This document shows positions 17,349 to 26,316 of a stretch of 64,000 nt of DNA, piece after piece. A model generated the notes under the pieces. It was not told the origin of the DNA. It ran no database searches and was given only the letters and a program-made list of their open reading frames with translations. Made by a program: the position numbers and the translations under genes. Source of the DNA: Saprospiraceae bacterium (GTDB lineage: Bacteria > Bacteroidota > Bacteroidia > Chitinophagales > Saprospiraceae); the NCBI GenBank assembly GCA_029263015.1, contig JAJCYI010000120.1, forward strand, positions 1 through 64,000. The letters run 5' to 3'. The first letter of the stretch is position 1. Every line of letters begins with the position of its first letter.

Positions 17349-17906
17349 TTAGGTGACAGGCGTTGAAATATTCTTGTTTTCAAGCCAATAGTCTATTTCG
17401 TCAAAAGGTAAATGATCGCCCAGGTCTTTTCCATAATAGGCTTTTACGATTTCCCCGCTTTCGTCAATCAAAAAATCTGCGGGCATGGATTGCATACCAC
17501 CTTCAGGTGCGATTTTAAAAAAGCCTTTTCGGGCGCTTTCGATAAACTCTCCCATCCTTTTCATTCCAACCATTAGTCCAAGTATCGATTTTTCTACACC
17601 ATATAATTTATACAATTCTTTTTGAGGGTCAGGGATAATCGTAAAATCAGGCTTTTGCTGCCCAACATTTTTCATCACGCTATCTTTAGGTGAATGAAAT
17701 ACGCCGACGACATTGAGTCCCTTTTTTTCCCAATCAGGCTGTCTTTGGATGATATTGTGAACCCTTAAATTGCAAAATGGACAAGCGGCATACCTGTAAA
17801 AAGACAGCATGGTTTTATGCCCTTTGAATTGTTCCGGTGAAATGGGATTGCCGTGCAAATCAGTAGCATTGAAGTGGACAGCTGAAGTTCCAGGTTTGAG
17901 TTTCAT
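17349..17906 (-). CDS. AhpC/TSA-type peroxiredoxin-like protein
   Basis: This is a 185-residue cytoplasmic thioredoxin-fold protein. The active site is CPFC (Cys42, Cys45) in YRYAACPFCNLRVH, with the strand pattern LNVVGVFHSPKDSV and PDFLIDESGEIV-like ending (MPADFLIDESGEIVKAYY). It belongs to the peroxiredoxin-like group of the AhpC/TSA family, which reduces peroxides or disulphides. The CxxC arrangement, rather than the classical single peroxidatic Cys motif PxxxTxxC, makes the exact activity uncertain. It is followed by DoxX on the same strand. Confidence 0.82.
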   Translation of the reverse strand: MKLKPGTSAVHFNATDLHGNPISPEQFKGHKTMLSFYRYAACPFCNLRVHNIIQRQPDWEKKGLNVVGVFHSPKDSVMKNVGQQKPDFTIIPDPQKELYKLYGVEKSILGLMVGMKRMGEFIESARKGFFKIAPEGGMQSMPADFLIDESGEIVKAYYGKDLGDHLPFDEIDYWLENKNISTPVT

Positions 17907-17976
17907 ATTTCAGATTGAATTAATAAATAAACCAAGTTTCGATAAATACATATCAAGATTAAAGGGTCTATTGGTT

Positions 17977-18135
17977 TTAGAGCTTGTCTAGTTTTTCTTT
18001 TTCCTGAAAACCAACGCTTTAGGCGCTGTCTTCGAATTAACTCAGTCATTTATCCCGATAAATTCTTTCGTTAATTCTGTGCCATCATCCTAAATCATTG
18101 ATTCTCAGTTCAAACAAAAACTAGACAAGCTCTAA
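17977..18135. repeat. Family-2 palindrome, long copy
   Basis: The terminal arms are perfect over 20 bases: TTAGAGCTTGTCTAGTTTTT (17977-17996) and its complement at 18116-18135. The 119-base interior contains further imperfect pairing. A shorter relative lies at 18928-18976, sharing AGTTCAAACAAA and the GAGCTTGTC arm. No coding capacity is visible. Confidence 0.75.
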
Positions 18136-18136
18136 T

Positions 18137-18175
18137 AAAAATGCAGCGCCTGGACATTCCAAACGCTGCATTTTT
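18137..18175 (-). terminator. Rho-independent-type terminator for the thioredoxin-like gene
   Basis: The stem AAAAATGCAGCG / CGCTGCATTTTT is 12 bp with a 15-base loop. Read on the minus strand it is followed by a T-rich tail. It lies downstream of the 18323-18913 gene, beyond the hairpin at 18202-18314. Confidence 0.65.
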
Positions 18176-18201
18176 ATAGATCATAAATTATCACTCAAAA
18201 C

Positions 18202-18314
18202 GGGTGTATTTCAAAATGTCGGTGGAAACGTAGGCCGGATTTCCCAATCCGCCCTGTTTACAGCCGGATTGGGAAATCCGGCCTACCTTCTTACCGACAT
18301 TTTGAAATACACCC
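18202..18314. repeat. Two-tier palindrome with a dispersed-repeat core
   Basis: Outer arms 18202-18223 and 18293-18314 pair perfectly (GGGTGTATTTCAAAATGTCG and complement). Inner arms 18230-18251 and 18265-18286 also pair perfectly (GTAGGCCGGATTTCCCAATC and complement). The result is a long hairpin just after the stop codon of the thioredoxin-like gene. Confidence 0.8.
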
Positions 18315-18322
18315 TTCAAAAC

Positions 18323-18913
18323 TCAATTTGCTTTTTTATACTCATCCCAAGAAGTAGATGCGTAATGGTCTTCGGCCACAAATTTGAGTTCTTTTTGCAT
18401 GTCAGGGACAGGCTTGTAACCTGGAGAAATGAGGATGCGCTCAAAAGTTGGAGTTAGGTACACATAACTTGGATATCCCAACCGGCCATTTAGCAATTCA
18501 GCTGCCAGCATGTGTACACCACGGCGGCCACCTGCTTGGTACTTGAAAGTGGTGCCTTTGAATACTAAATCTTCTTTTTGTTCGGCATTGAATTTCACCG
18601 CGTAAAAATTTTCATTGACATATTTTGCGACTTCAGCGTCAGAAAAAGTGGTAGCATCCATACGTTTGCACCAACCGCACCAATCGGTGTAAAAATCTAT
18701 GAATATCTTTTTGCCAGTTTTTTGATTGGCTTCGACGGCTTCATCCCAGGTCATCCAGTTGATTGGACCAGCAGTTTCGTGAGACTTTGAAGAAGTTAAC
18801 GTAGGTTTGGCTTTAGCTCCGGTGTTTTCTGAAACAGCTTCGGCCTTCGGCATAAAGGCGTAAATGAGGCCAGCTCCAAAAATGGCAATAGCGATGAACA
18901 ATACTTTTTTCAT
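18323..18913 (-). CDS. Exported thioredoxin-like protein
   Basis: This is a 196-residue protein with an N-terminal signal or anchor helix (MKKVLFIAIAIFGAGLIYAF). A thioredoxin fold of the thioredoxin_7/DUF255-like class follows. The active site is WCGWCKRMD (Cys79, Cys82), and the ending LGYPSYVYLTPTFERI includes the cis-Pro. It likely works in the periplasm in disulphide reduction or cytochrome maturation. It heads the minus-strand group with the peroxiredoxin-like and DoxX genes, though terminator-like hairpins separate it from them, so co-transcription is doubtful. Confidence 0.85.
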   Translation of the reverse strand: MKKVLFIAIAIFGAGLIYAFMPKAEAVSENTGAKAKPTLTSSKSHETAGPINWMTWDEAVEANQKTGKKIFIDFYTDWCGWCKRMDATTFSDAEVAKYVNENFYAVKFNAEQKEDLVFKGTTFKYQAGGRRGVHMLAAELLNGRLGYPSYVYLTPTFERILISPGYKPVPDMQKELKFVAEDHYASTSWDEYKKAN

Positions 18914-18927
18914 TGTAAATAATTTGT

Positions 18928-18976
18928 GAGCTTGTCAAAATTTCTTTTTGAGTTCAAACAAATTTTAGACCCGCTC
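18928..18976. repeat. Family-2 palindrome, short copy
   Basis: GAGCTTGTCAAAATTT pairs with AAATTTTAGACCCGCTC, separated by a short loop containing TTTGAGTTCAAAC. The right half is close to the right half of the copy at 17977-18135. It lies in the promoter region of the thioredoxin-like gene. Confidence 0.6.
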
Positions 18977-19202
18977 TAAAGTGTTCAAGGAAAACCCCGG
19001 CGTGTTCGGCTGAAACGTTAAAATGGCAACCTATCAATCGAGGTGTAATTCAAAATAAATCGGTTTGTTTTCAAAGTCTTATTAAATAAAAATAAAATTT
19101 GAGGGCCGACCGATAATAGCCTTGCAACGAAAGTACCAATTTCATAAAAAGTGGTGTTACAACAGGTTTGATTTAATTAAACTTTAACTGAAAACTGTAA
19201 TT

Positions 19203-19760
19203 ATGCAGAAAATTGTCGTAGCTGTGGGTGGTTCAAGCGGTGCAATTTACGCCAAGGTTCTGTTTGATAAGTTGGTAATGTTGGATACACAGGTGGAGGC
19301 AGTGGGTGTGGTGATGAGCGACAACGCCAAGTTCAATTGGCAATATGAACTTGGCAACCAGGACTATGGAAAATACCCTTTTGATTTTTATGAAAAGAAG
19401 GATTTCATGGCTCCGTTTGCCTCTGGATCGGCGAAATTCAAAACGATGATTGCTTGTCCATGCTCCATGGGACTAATGGGACGCATCGCTTCAGGCGTTT
19501 CTGATAACCTGACAACAAGGGCTGCAGATGTCATTTTGAAAGAAAGGCGGAAATTGATCCTTGTGGTCAGGGACACACCTTTTAGCTTGATCCATATCAA
19601 TAACATGAAAACGATAACGGAAGCAGGAGGGATTATTTGTCCGGCCAGTCCATCATTTTACAGTAAACCGAAAAACTTTGAAGATTTGGCGGCCACGGTA
19701 GTTGATCGGGTACTCGATCTGGCAGGATTTGATTTGACAAGTTTCCGATGGGGAGATTGA
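19203..19760 (+). CDS. ubiX: Flavin prenyltransferase UbiX
   Basis: This is a 185-residue flavoprotein. It joins dimethylallyl phosphate to FMN to give the prenylated flavin cofactor used by UbiD-type decarboxylases. The N-terminal motif VVAVGGSSGAIYAKVLFDKL and the later IACPCSMGLMGRIASGVSDN with RAADVILKERRKLILVVRDTP match UbiX well, and the length is typical. No ubiD neighbour is present, so the client enzyme is elsewhere. Bacteria of this phylum usually make menaquinone, so the client is likely another decarboxylase (inference). The Cys-Pro-Cys stretch near residue 83 is characteristic of the family. Confidence 0.92.
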   Translation: MQKIVVAVGGSSGAIYAKVLFDKLVMLDTQVEAVGVVMSDNAKFNWQYELGNQDYGKYPFDFYEKKDFMAPFASGSAKFKTMIACPCSMGLMGRIASGVSDNLTTRAADVILKERRKLILVVRDTPFSLIHINNMKTITEAGGIICPASPSFYSKPKNFEDLAATVVDRVLDLAGFDLTSFRWGD

Positions 19761-19765
19761 GGGTT

Positions 19766-19943
19766 GATTTCCGAAACTTCAACTCATTCAAGGCGCGGGT
19801 TTGAGCTGACTCATGCAATCGGATCAAGGCGAATTTCGGAAATCTTGATGCCTGTCCCCCTGAAAGATTTCCGAAATTGCTTGTGGGAAATGTCCCTGTT
19901 TTGGGATTGGTCTTCTTTCAAAGTGGCAGAAATTTCGGAAATC
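19766..19943. repeat. Four copies of GATTTCCGAAAT(C) in alternating orientation
   Basis: GATTTCCGAAAC (19766-19777) and AATTTCGGAAATC (19832-19844) form one inverted pair. GATTTCCGAAATT (19866-19878) and AATTTCGGAAATC (19931-19943) form a second. Together they fill the 242-base gap between ubiX and the pseudouridine synthase gene. They could form two hairpins in tandem or be protein-binding sites. Confidence 0.7.
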
Positions 19944-20002
19944 AAAAACGGAACCACTTGAAAATTAATCCATTCCTCACGTTAAATATTTAAGAGAGAT
20001 TT

Positions 20003-20764
<762 letters not shown>

Positions 20765-20857
20765 TGATGAATAATAAATCTAAAAATGTTGGCCTATACT
20801 GCCTAAATTGCCGTGACAAAGTAGTGTGAATACGACATCAGATTCAATGTAACATTC

Positions 20858-20865
20858 TACCTTTG
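20858..20865 (+). promoter_or_regulatory. Candidate -7 box (TACCTTTG) before the CoA-transferase operon
   Basis: An exact TAnnTTTG match lies 29 bases before the start codon at 20895. No clear -33 element is seen at the usual spacing. Confidence 0.4.
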
Positions 20866-20894
20866 GCATTTTACACATCAAGCAATCAATTAAT

Positions 20895-21596
20895 ATGATT
20901 AACAAAGTAGTTTTTGGACCCAAAGAAGCGATCAAAGGTATTGTAGATGGCATGACCTTAATGCTTGGTGGCTTCGGATTGTGTGGTATTCCTGAAAATT
21001 GCATTACCGCGTTGGTGGAAACTGGGGTAAAGGATTTGATCTGTATTTCCAACAATGCAGGAGTAGATGACTTTGGCCTTGGGTTGTTGTTGCAAAAAAA
21101 GCAAATCAAGAAAATGGTGTCTTCCTATGTTGGGGAGAATGATGAATTTGAGCGGCAGATGCTCAGTGGCGAACTCGAAGTTGACCTTATCCCACAAGGT
21201 TCTTTGGCCGCCCGGTGCCAGGCTGGTGGTTCTGGCGTTCCGGCATTTTTTACACCAGCGGGTTATGGGACGGAAGTTGCTGAAGGTAAAGAAGTCCGCT
21301 TTTTTGATGGCAAACCACATATTTTGGAGCAGGCCCTCACCGCTGATTTTGCGATTGTGAAAGCATGGAAAGGAGATCATGCCGGTAACTTGATCTTCAA
21401 AGGGTCGGCGAGAAATTTCAACCCACTCATGGCCATGGCAGGGAAAATTACCATTGCTGAAGTCGAACATTTGGTAGAACCGGGTGAACTCGATCCGAAC
21501 ATGATCCATACACCGGGCATATTTATCCAACGAATTTTTCAAGGAAGCAATTACGAAAAACGGATCGAGCAACGGACCGTGCGCGCTCGATCTTAA
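20895..21596 (+). CDS. scoA: 3-oxoacid CoA-transferase, subunit A
   Basis: This is a 233-residue alpha subunit that moves CoA between succinyl-CoA (or another donor) and acetoacetate or other 3-oxoacids. Family motifs are visible: [15 protein letters not shown] near the start, [17 protein letters not shown], and GRVEVEL-equivalent [22 protein letters not shown], with [13 protein letters not shown] following. Subunit B follows 77 bases downstream, an arrangement normal for the two-subunit enzyme. The pair would feed ketone bodies or branched-chain breakdown products into acetyl-CoA. Confidence 0.92.
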   Translation: MINKVVFGPKEAIKGIVDGMTLMLGGFGLCGIPENCITALVETGVKDLICISNNAGVDDFGLGLLLQKKQIKKMVSSYVGENDEFERQMLSGELEVDLIPQGSLAARCQAGGSGVPAFFTPAGYGTEVAEGKEVRFFDGKPHILEQALTADFAIVKAWKGDHAGNLIFKGSARNFNPLMAMAGKITIAEVEHLVEPGELDPNMIHTPGIFIQRIFQGSNYEKRIEQRTVRARS

Positions 21597-21673
21597 GGTA
21601 GTATTTAGGGCGTAACTTGAAGTTACACCGTAAATTGTGCTTCCCAATTCTCATCAATCATTTTGAAACAACC

Positions 21674-22330
21674 ATGATAGACAAACAAGGAATAGCGAAA
21701 CGGATTGCCCAGGAATTGCAAGATGGATGGTATGTGAACCTTGGCATTGGTATCCCGACACTTATCGCCAATTATGTCCCAACAGGAATTAATGTAGAAT
21801 TTCAGTCAGAAAACGGCATACTCGGAATGGGGCCATTCCCTTTCGAGGGAGAGGAAGATGCGGACATGATCAATGCTGGAAAACAAACCGTAACGTTGAT
21901 GCCCGGGGCTTCCCTTTTCGATAGTGCAACGAGTTTTGCCATGATACGTGGCCAACATATCCAATTGACCGTGCTCGGTGCAATGGAAGTCGCAGACAAT
22001 GGCGACATTGCCAACTGGAAAATCCCTGGCAGGATGGTGAAAGGAATGGGCGGCGCCATGGATTTGGTAGCTTCGGCAGACAATATCATCGTGGCGATGA
22101 TGCACACCAACAAGCGCGGAGAGTCCAAATTGTTGCGGCAGTGTACCTTGCCGCTGACTGGCGTTCGGTGCATCAAAAAGATCGTGACCAACCTCGCTGT
22201 GCTCGATGTTACGCCTGATGGTTTCAAATTGTTGGAACGCGCGCCCGGGGTGAGTGTGGACGAAATAAAAGCAGCGACAGAAGGACGGCTGGTTGTGGAC
22301 GGGGATATTCCAGAGATGGATATTTCGTGA
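21674..22330 (+). CDS. scoB: 3-oxoacid CoA-transferase, subunit B
   Basis: This is a 218-residue beta subunit starting at [15 protein letters not shown]. An upstream in-frame Met at 21617 would add 19 residues without family similarity, so the internal start is chosen. The catalytic Glu is Glu46 in [12 protein letters not shown]. The N-terminal [12 protein letters not shown] and the later [13 protein letters not shown] fit the family. It partners subunit A encoded just upstream. The 35-bp perfect hairpin at 22338-22421 follows at once. Confidence 0.92.
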   Translation: MIDKQGIAKRIAQELQDGWYVNLGIGIPTLIANYVPTGINVEFQSENGILGMGPFPFEGEEDADMINAGKQTVTLMPGASLFDSATSFAMIRGQHIQLTVLGAMEVADNGDIANWKIPGRMVKGMGGAMDLVASADNIIVAMMHTNKRGESKLLRQCTLPLTGVRCIKKIVTNLAVLDVTPDGFKLLERAPGVSVDEIKAATEGRLVVDGDIPEMDIS

Positions 22331-22337
22331 TGCATGA

Positions 22338-22421
22338 AGACCTGTCAGGTTGTTTTATTTATATGTGTTGGGAGAAATTAATATCCCCCAACACATATAA
22401 ATAAAACAACCTGACAGGTCT
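22338..22421. repeat. Perfect 35-bp hairpin after scoB
   Basis: Arms 22338-22372 and 22387-22421 are complementary at all 35 positions, with a 14-base loop. The arms begin AGACCTGTCAGGTTG and end GTGTTGGG. The motif ACCTGTCAGGT is palindromic in itself. It sits eight bases after the stop codon and can serve as a terminator, but it is far longer and more perfect than a terminator needs to be. Confidence 0.9.
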
Positions 22422-22442
22422 GGCCCATAATAATATTTTAAA

Positions 22443-24059
22443 ATGAAGAACAAAGCCTCATTTGAAAAATTATTAAGAAATACCTTGTTGGTGTTTGTTA
22501 TTCCACTGTTGTTCAGTTCATGTGCGGCCCTTTTTGGTGGCATGATGGGGGACACAGGTGGCACTTCAGAACCGGAGGATTTTGATTTTGATTTTGAAGA
22601 ATACGGTGAAATAAATTTTACCATTCTCCAAATGAACGATGTATATGAAATCGCTCCCCTTGAGAAAGGCAAAGTCGGTGGAATGGCCAGAGTTGCCACA
22701 TTTCGGAACCAATTATTGGAAGAAAACCTCAATGTGTTCACGGTACTTGCAGGTGACTTTCTTTACCCATCTTTATTAGGTACTTTAAAATATGAAGGAG
22801 AGAGAATTAAAGGGCGGCAAATGGTAGAAGTGATGAACGGTGTTGGAGTAGATTTGGTGGCTTTTGGCAACCATGAATTTGATGTGAAAGAAAAAGAACT
22901 CCAGCAACGCATGGACGAATCCTATTTTGATTGGGTCGGCACCAATGTGCTGCACCAAAATGGCAAAAAACTGGAACCATTTCACAAGGAATCCTATGGG
23001 ATAAAATATTTTTCACCTGAGACCTTTATTTGGGAGGTGACCGATTATATGACTGGGAATACCATTAAGGTCGGCTTTTATAGTGCCACCATCAATTCCA
23101 ATGAAAAAGATTACGTGTATTATGAGGATCCTTATCAGGAAGCAACCAAAGCTTACCTTTCATTAAAAAATGAGGCTGATGTTATTGTGGGGCTGACACA
23201 CCTGGCCATTGAACAAGATATGAAAATGGCTTCGTTGCTACCTGGGACCGCATTGATAATGGGCGGGCATGAACATGAAAACAGTCTTGATACCGTGGGG
23301 AATGTGGTTATTGCGAAAGCTGATGCCAATGCCAAAACTGTATATGTGCATCGTTTTATTTATTATCCGGAAACAAAAGAAGCATCAGTGACCTCAGAGT
23401 TAGTACCAATAACTGATGCCATTCCTGATGATTTGATGGTTGCTGAGACTGTAAAAAAATGGCAAAAAATCCAAAATGATGTGATTGCTGAAGTTATTCA
23501 AGATCCAGAAGAAATAATTTATACGGCAAAAGTCCCGTTGGATGGCAGGGAGAGCCAGGTAAGGAAAGTGCAGACCAATCTAGGAGCTGTGATCGGGGCA
23601 GCAATGGCTTACGCTACCAAGAAACCAGCTGACTGTGCTTTTTTCAATGGGGGTTCCATTCGGCTCGACGATCAACTGAGTGGCGATATTACCCCAGTTG
23701 ATTTTTTCAGGGCTTTGCCCTACGGCGGTAAAATTTATGAAATTGATATAGAAGGAATCATTTTGAAAAGGGCCTTGAACGCTGGATTGGAAAATACGGG
23801 GAACGGGGGATACCTGCAATGGCACAATATTTCGTTCGATGAAAAAAACAAAACATGGTTTATCAACGGCAAGAAACTCAATGAAAGAAAAGTTTACCAC
23901 ATTGCCTCGAACGATTATACAGCCAATGGAAGGGAGAAACGGCTTGAGTTTTTCAACCCAAAAAACTTTGTAAATTGGGAAACTGCTGAAGACGGGGACA
24001 ATGATGATCTCCGCATCGACATCAGAAAAGCAGTTGCTGAATATCTTAATAAGCTTTAG
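22443..24059 (+). CDS. 5'-nucleotidase/UshA-like metallophosphoesterase lipoprotein
   Basis: This is a 538-residue lipoprotein with lipobox LLFSSC (Cys27). A short acidic linker (FDFDFEEYGE) leads to a calcineurin-like phosphoesterase domain. Metal-site motifs are QMNDVYEI (replacing the usual NDxHG), AGDF, FGNHEFD and GGHEHE. The C-terminal 5'-nucleotidase domain (about 330-538) contains FFNGGSIRLDD and ASNDYTANG. It should dephosphorylate nucleotides at the cell surface or in the periplasm to salvage nucleosides and phosphate. The NDVYE variant at the first metal site is unusual compared with E. coli UshA but keeps the Asp. Confidence 0.88.
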   Translation: MKNKASFEKLLRNTLLVFVIPLLFSSCAALFGGMMGDTGGTSEPEDFDFDFEEYGEINFTILQMNDVYEIAPLEKGKVGGMARVATFRNQLLEENLNVFTVLAGDFLYPSLLGTLKYEGERIKGRQMVEVMNGVGVDLVAFGNHEFDVKEKELQQRMDESYFDWVGTNVLHQNGKKLEPFHKESYGIKYFSPETFIWEVTDYMTGNTIKVGFYSATINSNEKDYVYYEDPYQEATKAYLSLKNEADVIVGLTHLAIEQDMKMASLLPGTALIMGGHEHENSLDTVGNVVIAKADANAKTVYVHRFIYYPETKEASVTSELVPITDAIPDDLMVAETVKKWQKIQNDVIAEVIQDPEEIIYTAKVPLDGRESQVRKVQTNLGAVIGAAMAYATKKPADCAFFNGGSIRLDDQLSGDITPVDFFRALPYGGKIYEIDIEGIILKRALNAGLENTGNGGYLQWHNISFDEKNKTWFINGKKLNERKVYHIASNDYTANGREKRLEFFNPKNFVNWETAEDGDNDDLRIDIRKAVAEYLNKL

Positions 24060-24129
24060 TATTTGAGTTACTGAGAATTTAAGTATTTGAGTATTTGAGA
24101 GTATAGTTTCTAAGAAACTCAAATTTTCA

Positions 24130-24169
24130 GGAACTCTGGAACTCTGGAACTCAGAAACTCAGAAACTCT
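24130..24169. repeat. Octamer array before the small membrane protein gene
   Basis: Five 8-bp units: GGAACTCT twice, GGAACTCA, GAAACTCA, GAAACTCT. The segment before it (24061-24120) contains GAGTTACTGAG and repeated TATTTGAG, which pair weakly with the array. The array ends 17 bases before the start codon at 24186. Confidence 0.75.
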
Positions 24170-24185
24170 TATAAAACATCATATC

Positions 24186-24644
24186 ATGATACGTGGCCTA
24201 TTTAAAATTTTGTTCGTAGTCGTAATTGGGGTGCTGGTTTACAACTATTTCCTGGGCTCACCAGAAGAAAAGGAAAATGCAAAAGAAATCTTTGGAGAGG
24301 TCAAGGATGTTGTGGTGGGGGTCAAGGATTTAGTGAAATCTGAAAAGGAAAAATTTGATGCTGGCAAATATGACGATGCAGTGGATAAGGTCGGGACATT
24401 GTTGTCCAAATTGAAAAGCAAGGCTAAGAATTTTGATGAAAAGTACCTTAAAAGAATCGTTGATTTGGAGAAAAAGAAGGAAGACTTGAAAAGCGCCCTC
24501 ACAGATTACAATGTAGAAGATGGGCGGCTTGATGGAAGTGAAAAGAAAGAAAAAAAGGATTCGACTCAGTTGAAAACAGATTTGGACGACCTGCTCAAGG
24601 ATACCGAAAAACTAATTGAAGATATGGAGTTGGATTACAGTTGA
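24186..24644 (+). CDS. Small membrane-anchored coiled-coil protein of unknown function
   Basis: This is a 152-residue protein I do not recognise. Residues about 4-24 form one membrane helix (LFKILFVVVIGVLVYNYFLG). The rest is highly charged and predicted helical, rich in Lys, Glu and Asp (KDLVKSEKEKFDAGKYDDAVDK, then LKRIVDLEKKKEDLKSALTDY), suggesting a coiled coil. The short in-frame GKYDDAVDKVGTLLSKLK resembles one helical repeat of a TPR-like unit but is too short to call. It lies between the nucleotidase gene and a terminator-like hairpin at 24680-24713. Confidence 0.7.
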   Translation: MIRGLFKILFVVVIGVLVYNYFLGSPEEKENAKEIFGEVKDVVVGVKDLVKSEKEKFDAGKYDDAVDKVGTLLSKLKSKAKNFDEKYLKRIVDLEKKKEDLKSALTDYNVEDGRLDGSEKKEKKDSTQLKTDLDDLLKDTEKLIEDMELDYS

Positions 24645-24679
24645 CACACGACTGGTTTGTCCGCTCTGGCAATGCCTTG

Positions 24680-24713
24680 AAAAGCGACCCTTTGTAGAAA
24701 AGTGTCGCTTTTT
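24680..24713 (+). terminator. Rho-independent terminator
   Basis: The stem AAAAGCGAC / GTCGCTTTT has a 15-base loop and is followed by TGTTTG. It is 35 bases after the stop of the 24186 gene. Confidence 0.65.
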
Positions 24714-24769
24714 GTTTGAATAAATGATCGCCGAACATTTCCTAACTTTGCCGACTGAAATACGAACCT

Positions 24770-24929
24770 AAGTAGTCGGACATATTTATGTTGATATTTT
24801 GGCGAGTTCATTTTTAGTGAGGACAAGACAAAAAAATTAAGCATAGCCATAGCTACGGTTCCTTTTTTTAACGCAGTCATCGTTGAAAAGAAGCCGCCAA
24901 AATGTTAAGATAAATGTGTCCGACTACCT
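24770..24929. repeat. Family-1 long palindrome, copy C
   Basis: This is a 160-bp element with arms AAGTAGTCGGACATATTTAT and a matching end ATAAATGTGTCCGACTACCT. The interior carries GCATAGCCATAGCTACGGTT, the family core, in the same orientation as copy A. The stem sequence differs from copies A/B and from D/E, yet still pairs. It occupies most of the 344-base gap before ftsX. Confidence 0.85.
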
Positions 24930-24988
24930 AATATATATAAAAGGTGTATAAGTTGCCAAAATCCGATCAATCCCCATTCATTTAAAAC

Positions 24989-25852
24989 ATGTCAAAACCT
25001 TCCAACGCTAAGCCTAATTATTTCTATTCTATTATCAGTGTGACATTAGTGTTGCTCTTGTTGGGTATGTTTGGCTTGCTTGTTATTCAAGGACAGCAAG
25101 TGGTGAAAGAGATGAAAGAGCAGATTGAGATCATTGTTGAATTGAAAGAAGAAAGAACTGGGACAGAGGTGGAAGAATTAAAGGAGTTTTTAACTAAAAG
25201 TGCATTTTACAAAAGCAATTCTGTGAAGTTTATCAGCAAAGATGAAGGGGCAAAGATGATGCAGGATGAATTTGGTGATGCATTTTTAAAACTTGACATG
25301 GCCAACCCTTTGTACGATGTGGTCACATTCAATATGAATGCTGACTTTGTTGATGGACCAGGCATGGAGGAGATAAAAGGAAGACTCAAAGGTTTCGGTT
25401 ATGTGAGCGATGTATTTTACCAAGAAACAGTTGCGGATAAAATTGCAGAGAACCTCAACAAAATAAGTATTGGTGTTTTAATAGCAGGTTTGTTTTTTAT
25501 TATTGTCGCGATTGCCTTGATCTTAAATACCATTCGATTGGCGCTCTATGCCAATCGTTTTTTAATAAAAAACATGGAATTGGTGGGGGCGTCATGGGGC
25601 TTTATCAGTCGGCCATTTTTAAAAAGGAGCTTTTGGCAAGGACTGTTATGTGGCATATTGGCAATTTTCATTTTGAGCCTTCTGATTTACTTGACTGTGA
25701 ACGGCTCTGCCGAAGGAATTGACCAACTTAATTTGCCTGGCATAGCGCTCTTGTTTACAACATTATTGGCCCTGGGCATATCAGTGACGATGTTGAGCAC
25801 TTATTACGTAGTCAATAAATACCTGAAGATGCGGGTAGATGAACTATATTGA
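24989..25852 (+). CDS. ftsX: Cell division protein FtsX
   Basis: This is a 287-residue membrane subunit of FtsEX, which couples ATP hydrolysis at the division site to activation of peptidoglycan hydrolases. A first helix (about 14-36) is followed by the extracellular domain (about 40-160, with EIIVELKEE and VKFISKDEGAKMMQDEFG). Then come three helices in the FtsX domain (about 165-280) with the permease signature FLIKNMELVGASWGFISRPFL. Length and topology are typical. ftsE is not adjacent, as is common in this phylum. It starts a housekeeping cluster with DUF3098, UppP and TruB. Confidence 0.93.
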   Translation: MSKPSNAKPNYFYSIISVTLVLLLLGMFGLLVIQGQQVVKEMKEQIEIIVELKEERTGTEVEELKEFLTKSAFYKSNSVKFISKDEGAKMMQDEFGDAFLKLDMANPLYDVVTFNMNADFVDGPGMEEIKGRLKGFGYVSDVFYQETVADKIAENLNKISIGVLIAGLFFIIVAIALILNTIRLALYANRFLIKNMELVGASWGFISRPFLKRSFWQGLLCGILAIFILSLLIYLTVNGSAEGIDQLNLPGIALLFTTLLALGISVTMLSTYYVVNKYLKMRVDELY

Positions 25853-25873
25853 AAGAAAATGAACCAGTAGGTT

Positions 25874-25918
25874 TCAGGGGAGAGGAATCAGGCCATTCAT
25901 CTGACTCCTCTCTCCTGA
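25874..25918. terminator. Imperfect hairpin between ftsX and the DUF3098 gene
   Basis: An 18-base arm (TCAGGGGAGAGGAATCAG) pairs with CTGACTCCTCTCTCCTGA with two mismatches and a nine-base loop. It lacks a clear T-run, so attenuation or a dispersed repeat is as likely as termination. Confidence 0.4.
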
Positions 25919-25953
25919 TTCCTTGTAGTTATTAAATTTAATAGCAAGAAGAA

Positions 25954-26304
25954 ATGAGCAAAAGCAAAAAGAAAGTAATCACTACTTCAAGGGCAAAAAA
26001 AACAGGTCCCACTGTTTCAAGGAAAAGGGCTTCAACTTCCACCACAGCTGTTTCTCAAACACCTTTGATATTTAATAAAACCAACCTTTTGTTGATGTTG
26101 GGCGGGATAGCCCTAATTGCACTAGGCTTGATCTTGATGAGCGGAGGTGCAATGCCCAGCCCAGATGTTTGGGATGAAAGTCTGATTTATAGTAAAAGGA
26201 GGACAGTCCTTGGTCCATTTGTTATCATTGCTGGGCTTGTTTTGGAAATATATGCGATTTTCAAAAAAACCGATTCGGCCACAGTTTCTAATATTGCAGA
26301 GTAA
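25954..26304 (+). CDS. DUF3098 small membrane protein
   Basis: This is a 116-residue protein with a basic, Ser/Thr-rich N-terminus (about 1-45) and two membrane helices (about 49-68 and 87-107). The sequence LIFNKTNLLLMLGGIALIALGLILMSGG and YSKRRTVLGPFVIIAGL is characteristic of DUF3098, a bacteroidetal family of unknown function. It regularly lies between ftsX and uppP, as here. The 12-base gap to uppP means co-transcription is very likely. Confidence 0.9.
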   Translation: MSKSKKKVITTSRAKKTGPTVSRKRASTSTTAVSQTPLIFNKTNLLLMLGGIALIALGLILMSGGAMPSPDVWDESLIYSKRRTVLGPFVIIAGLVLEIYAIFKKTDSATVSNIAE

Positions 26305-26316
26305 CCCGGAAAGACA

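Noticed and set aside
20958-21647. Minus-strand open frame across the CoA-transferase subunit A gene
   Set aside because: Antisense to a gene with clear family motifs; it is a by-product of codon use.
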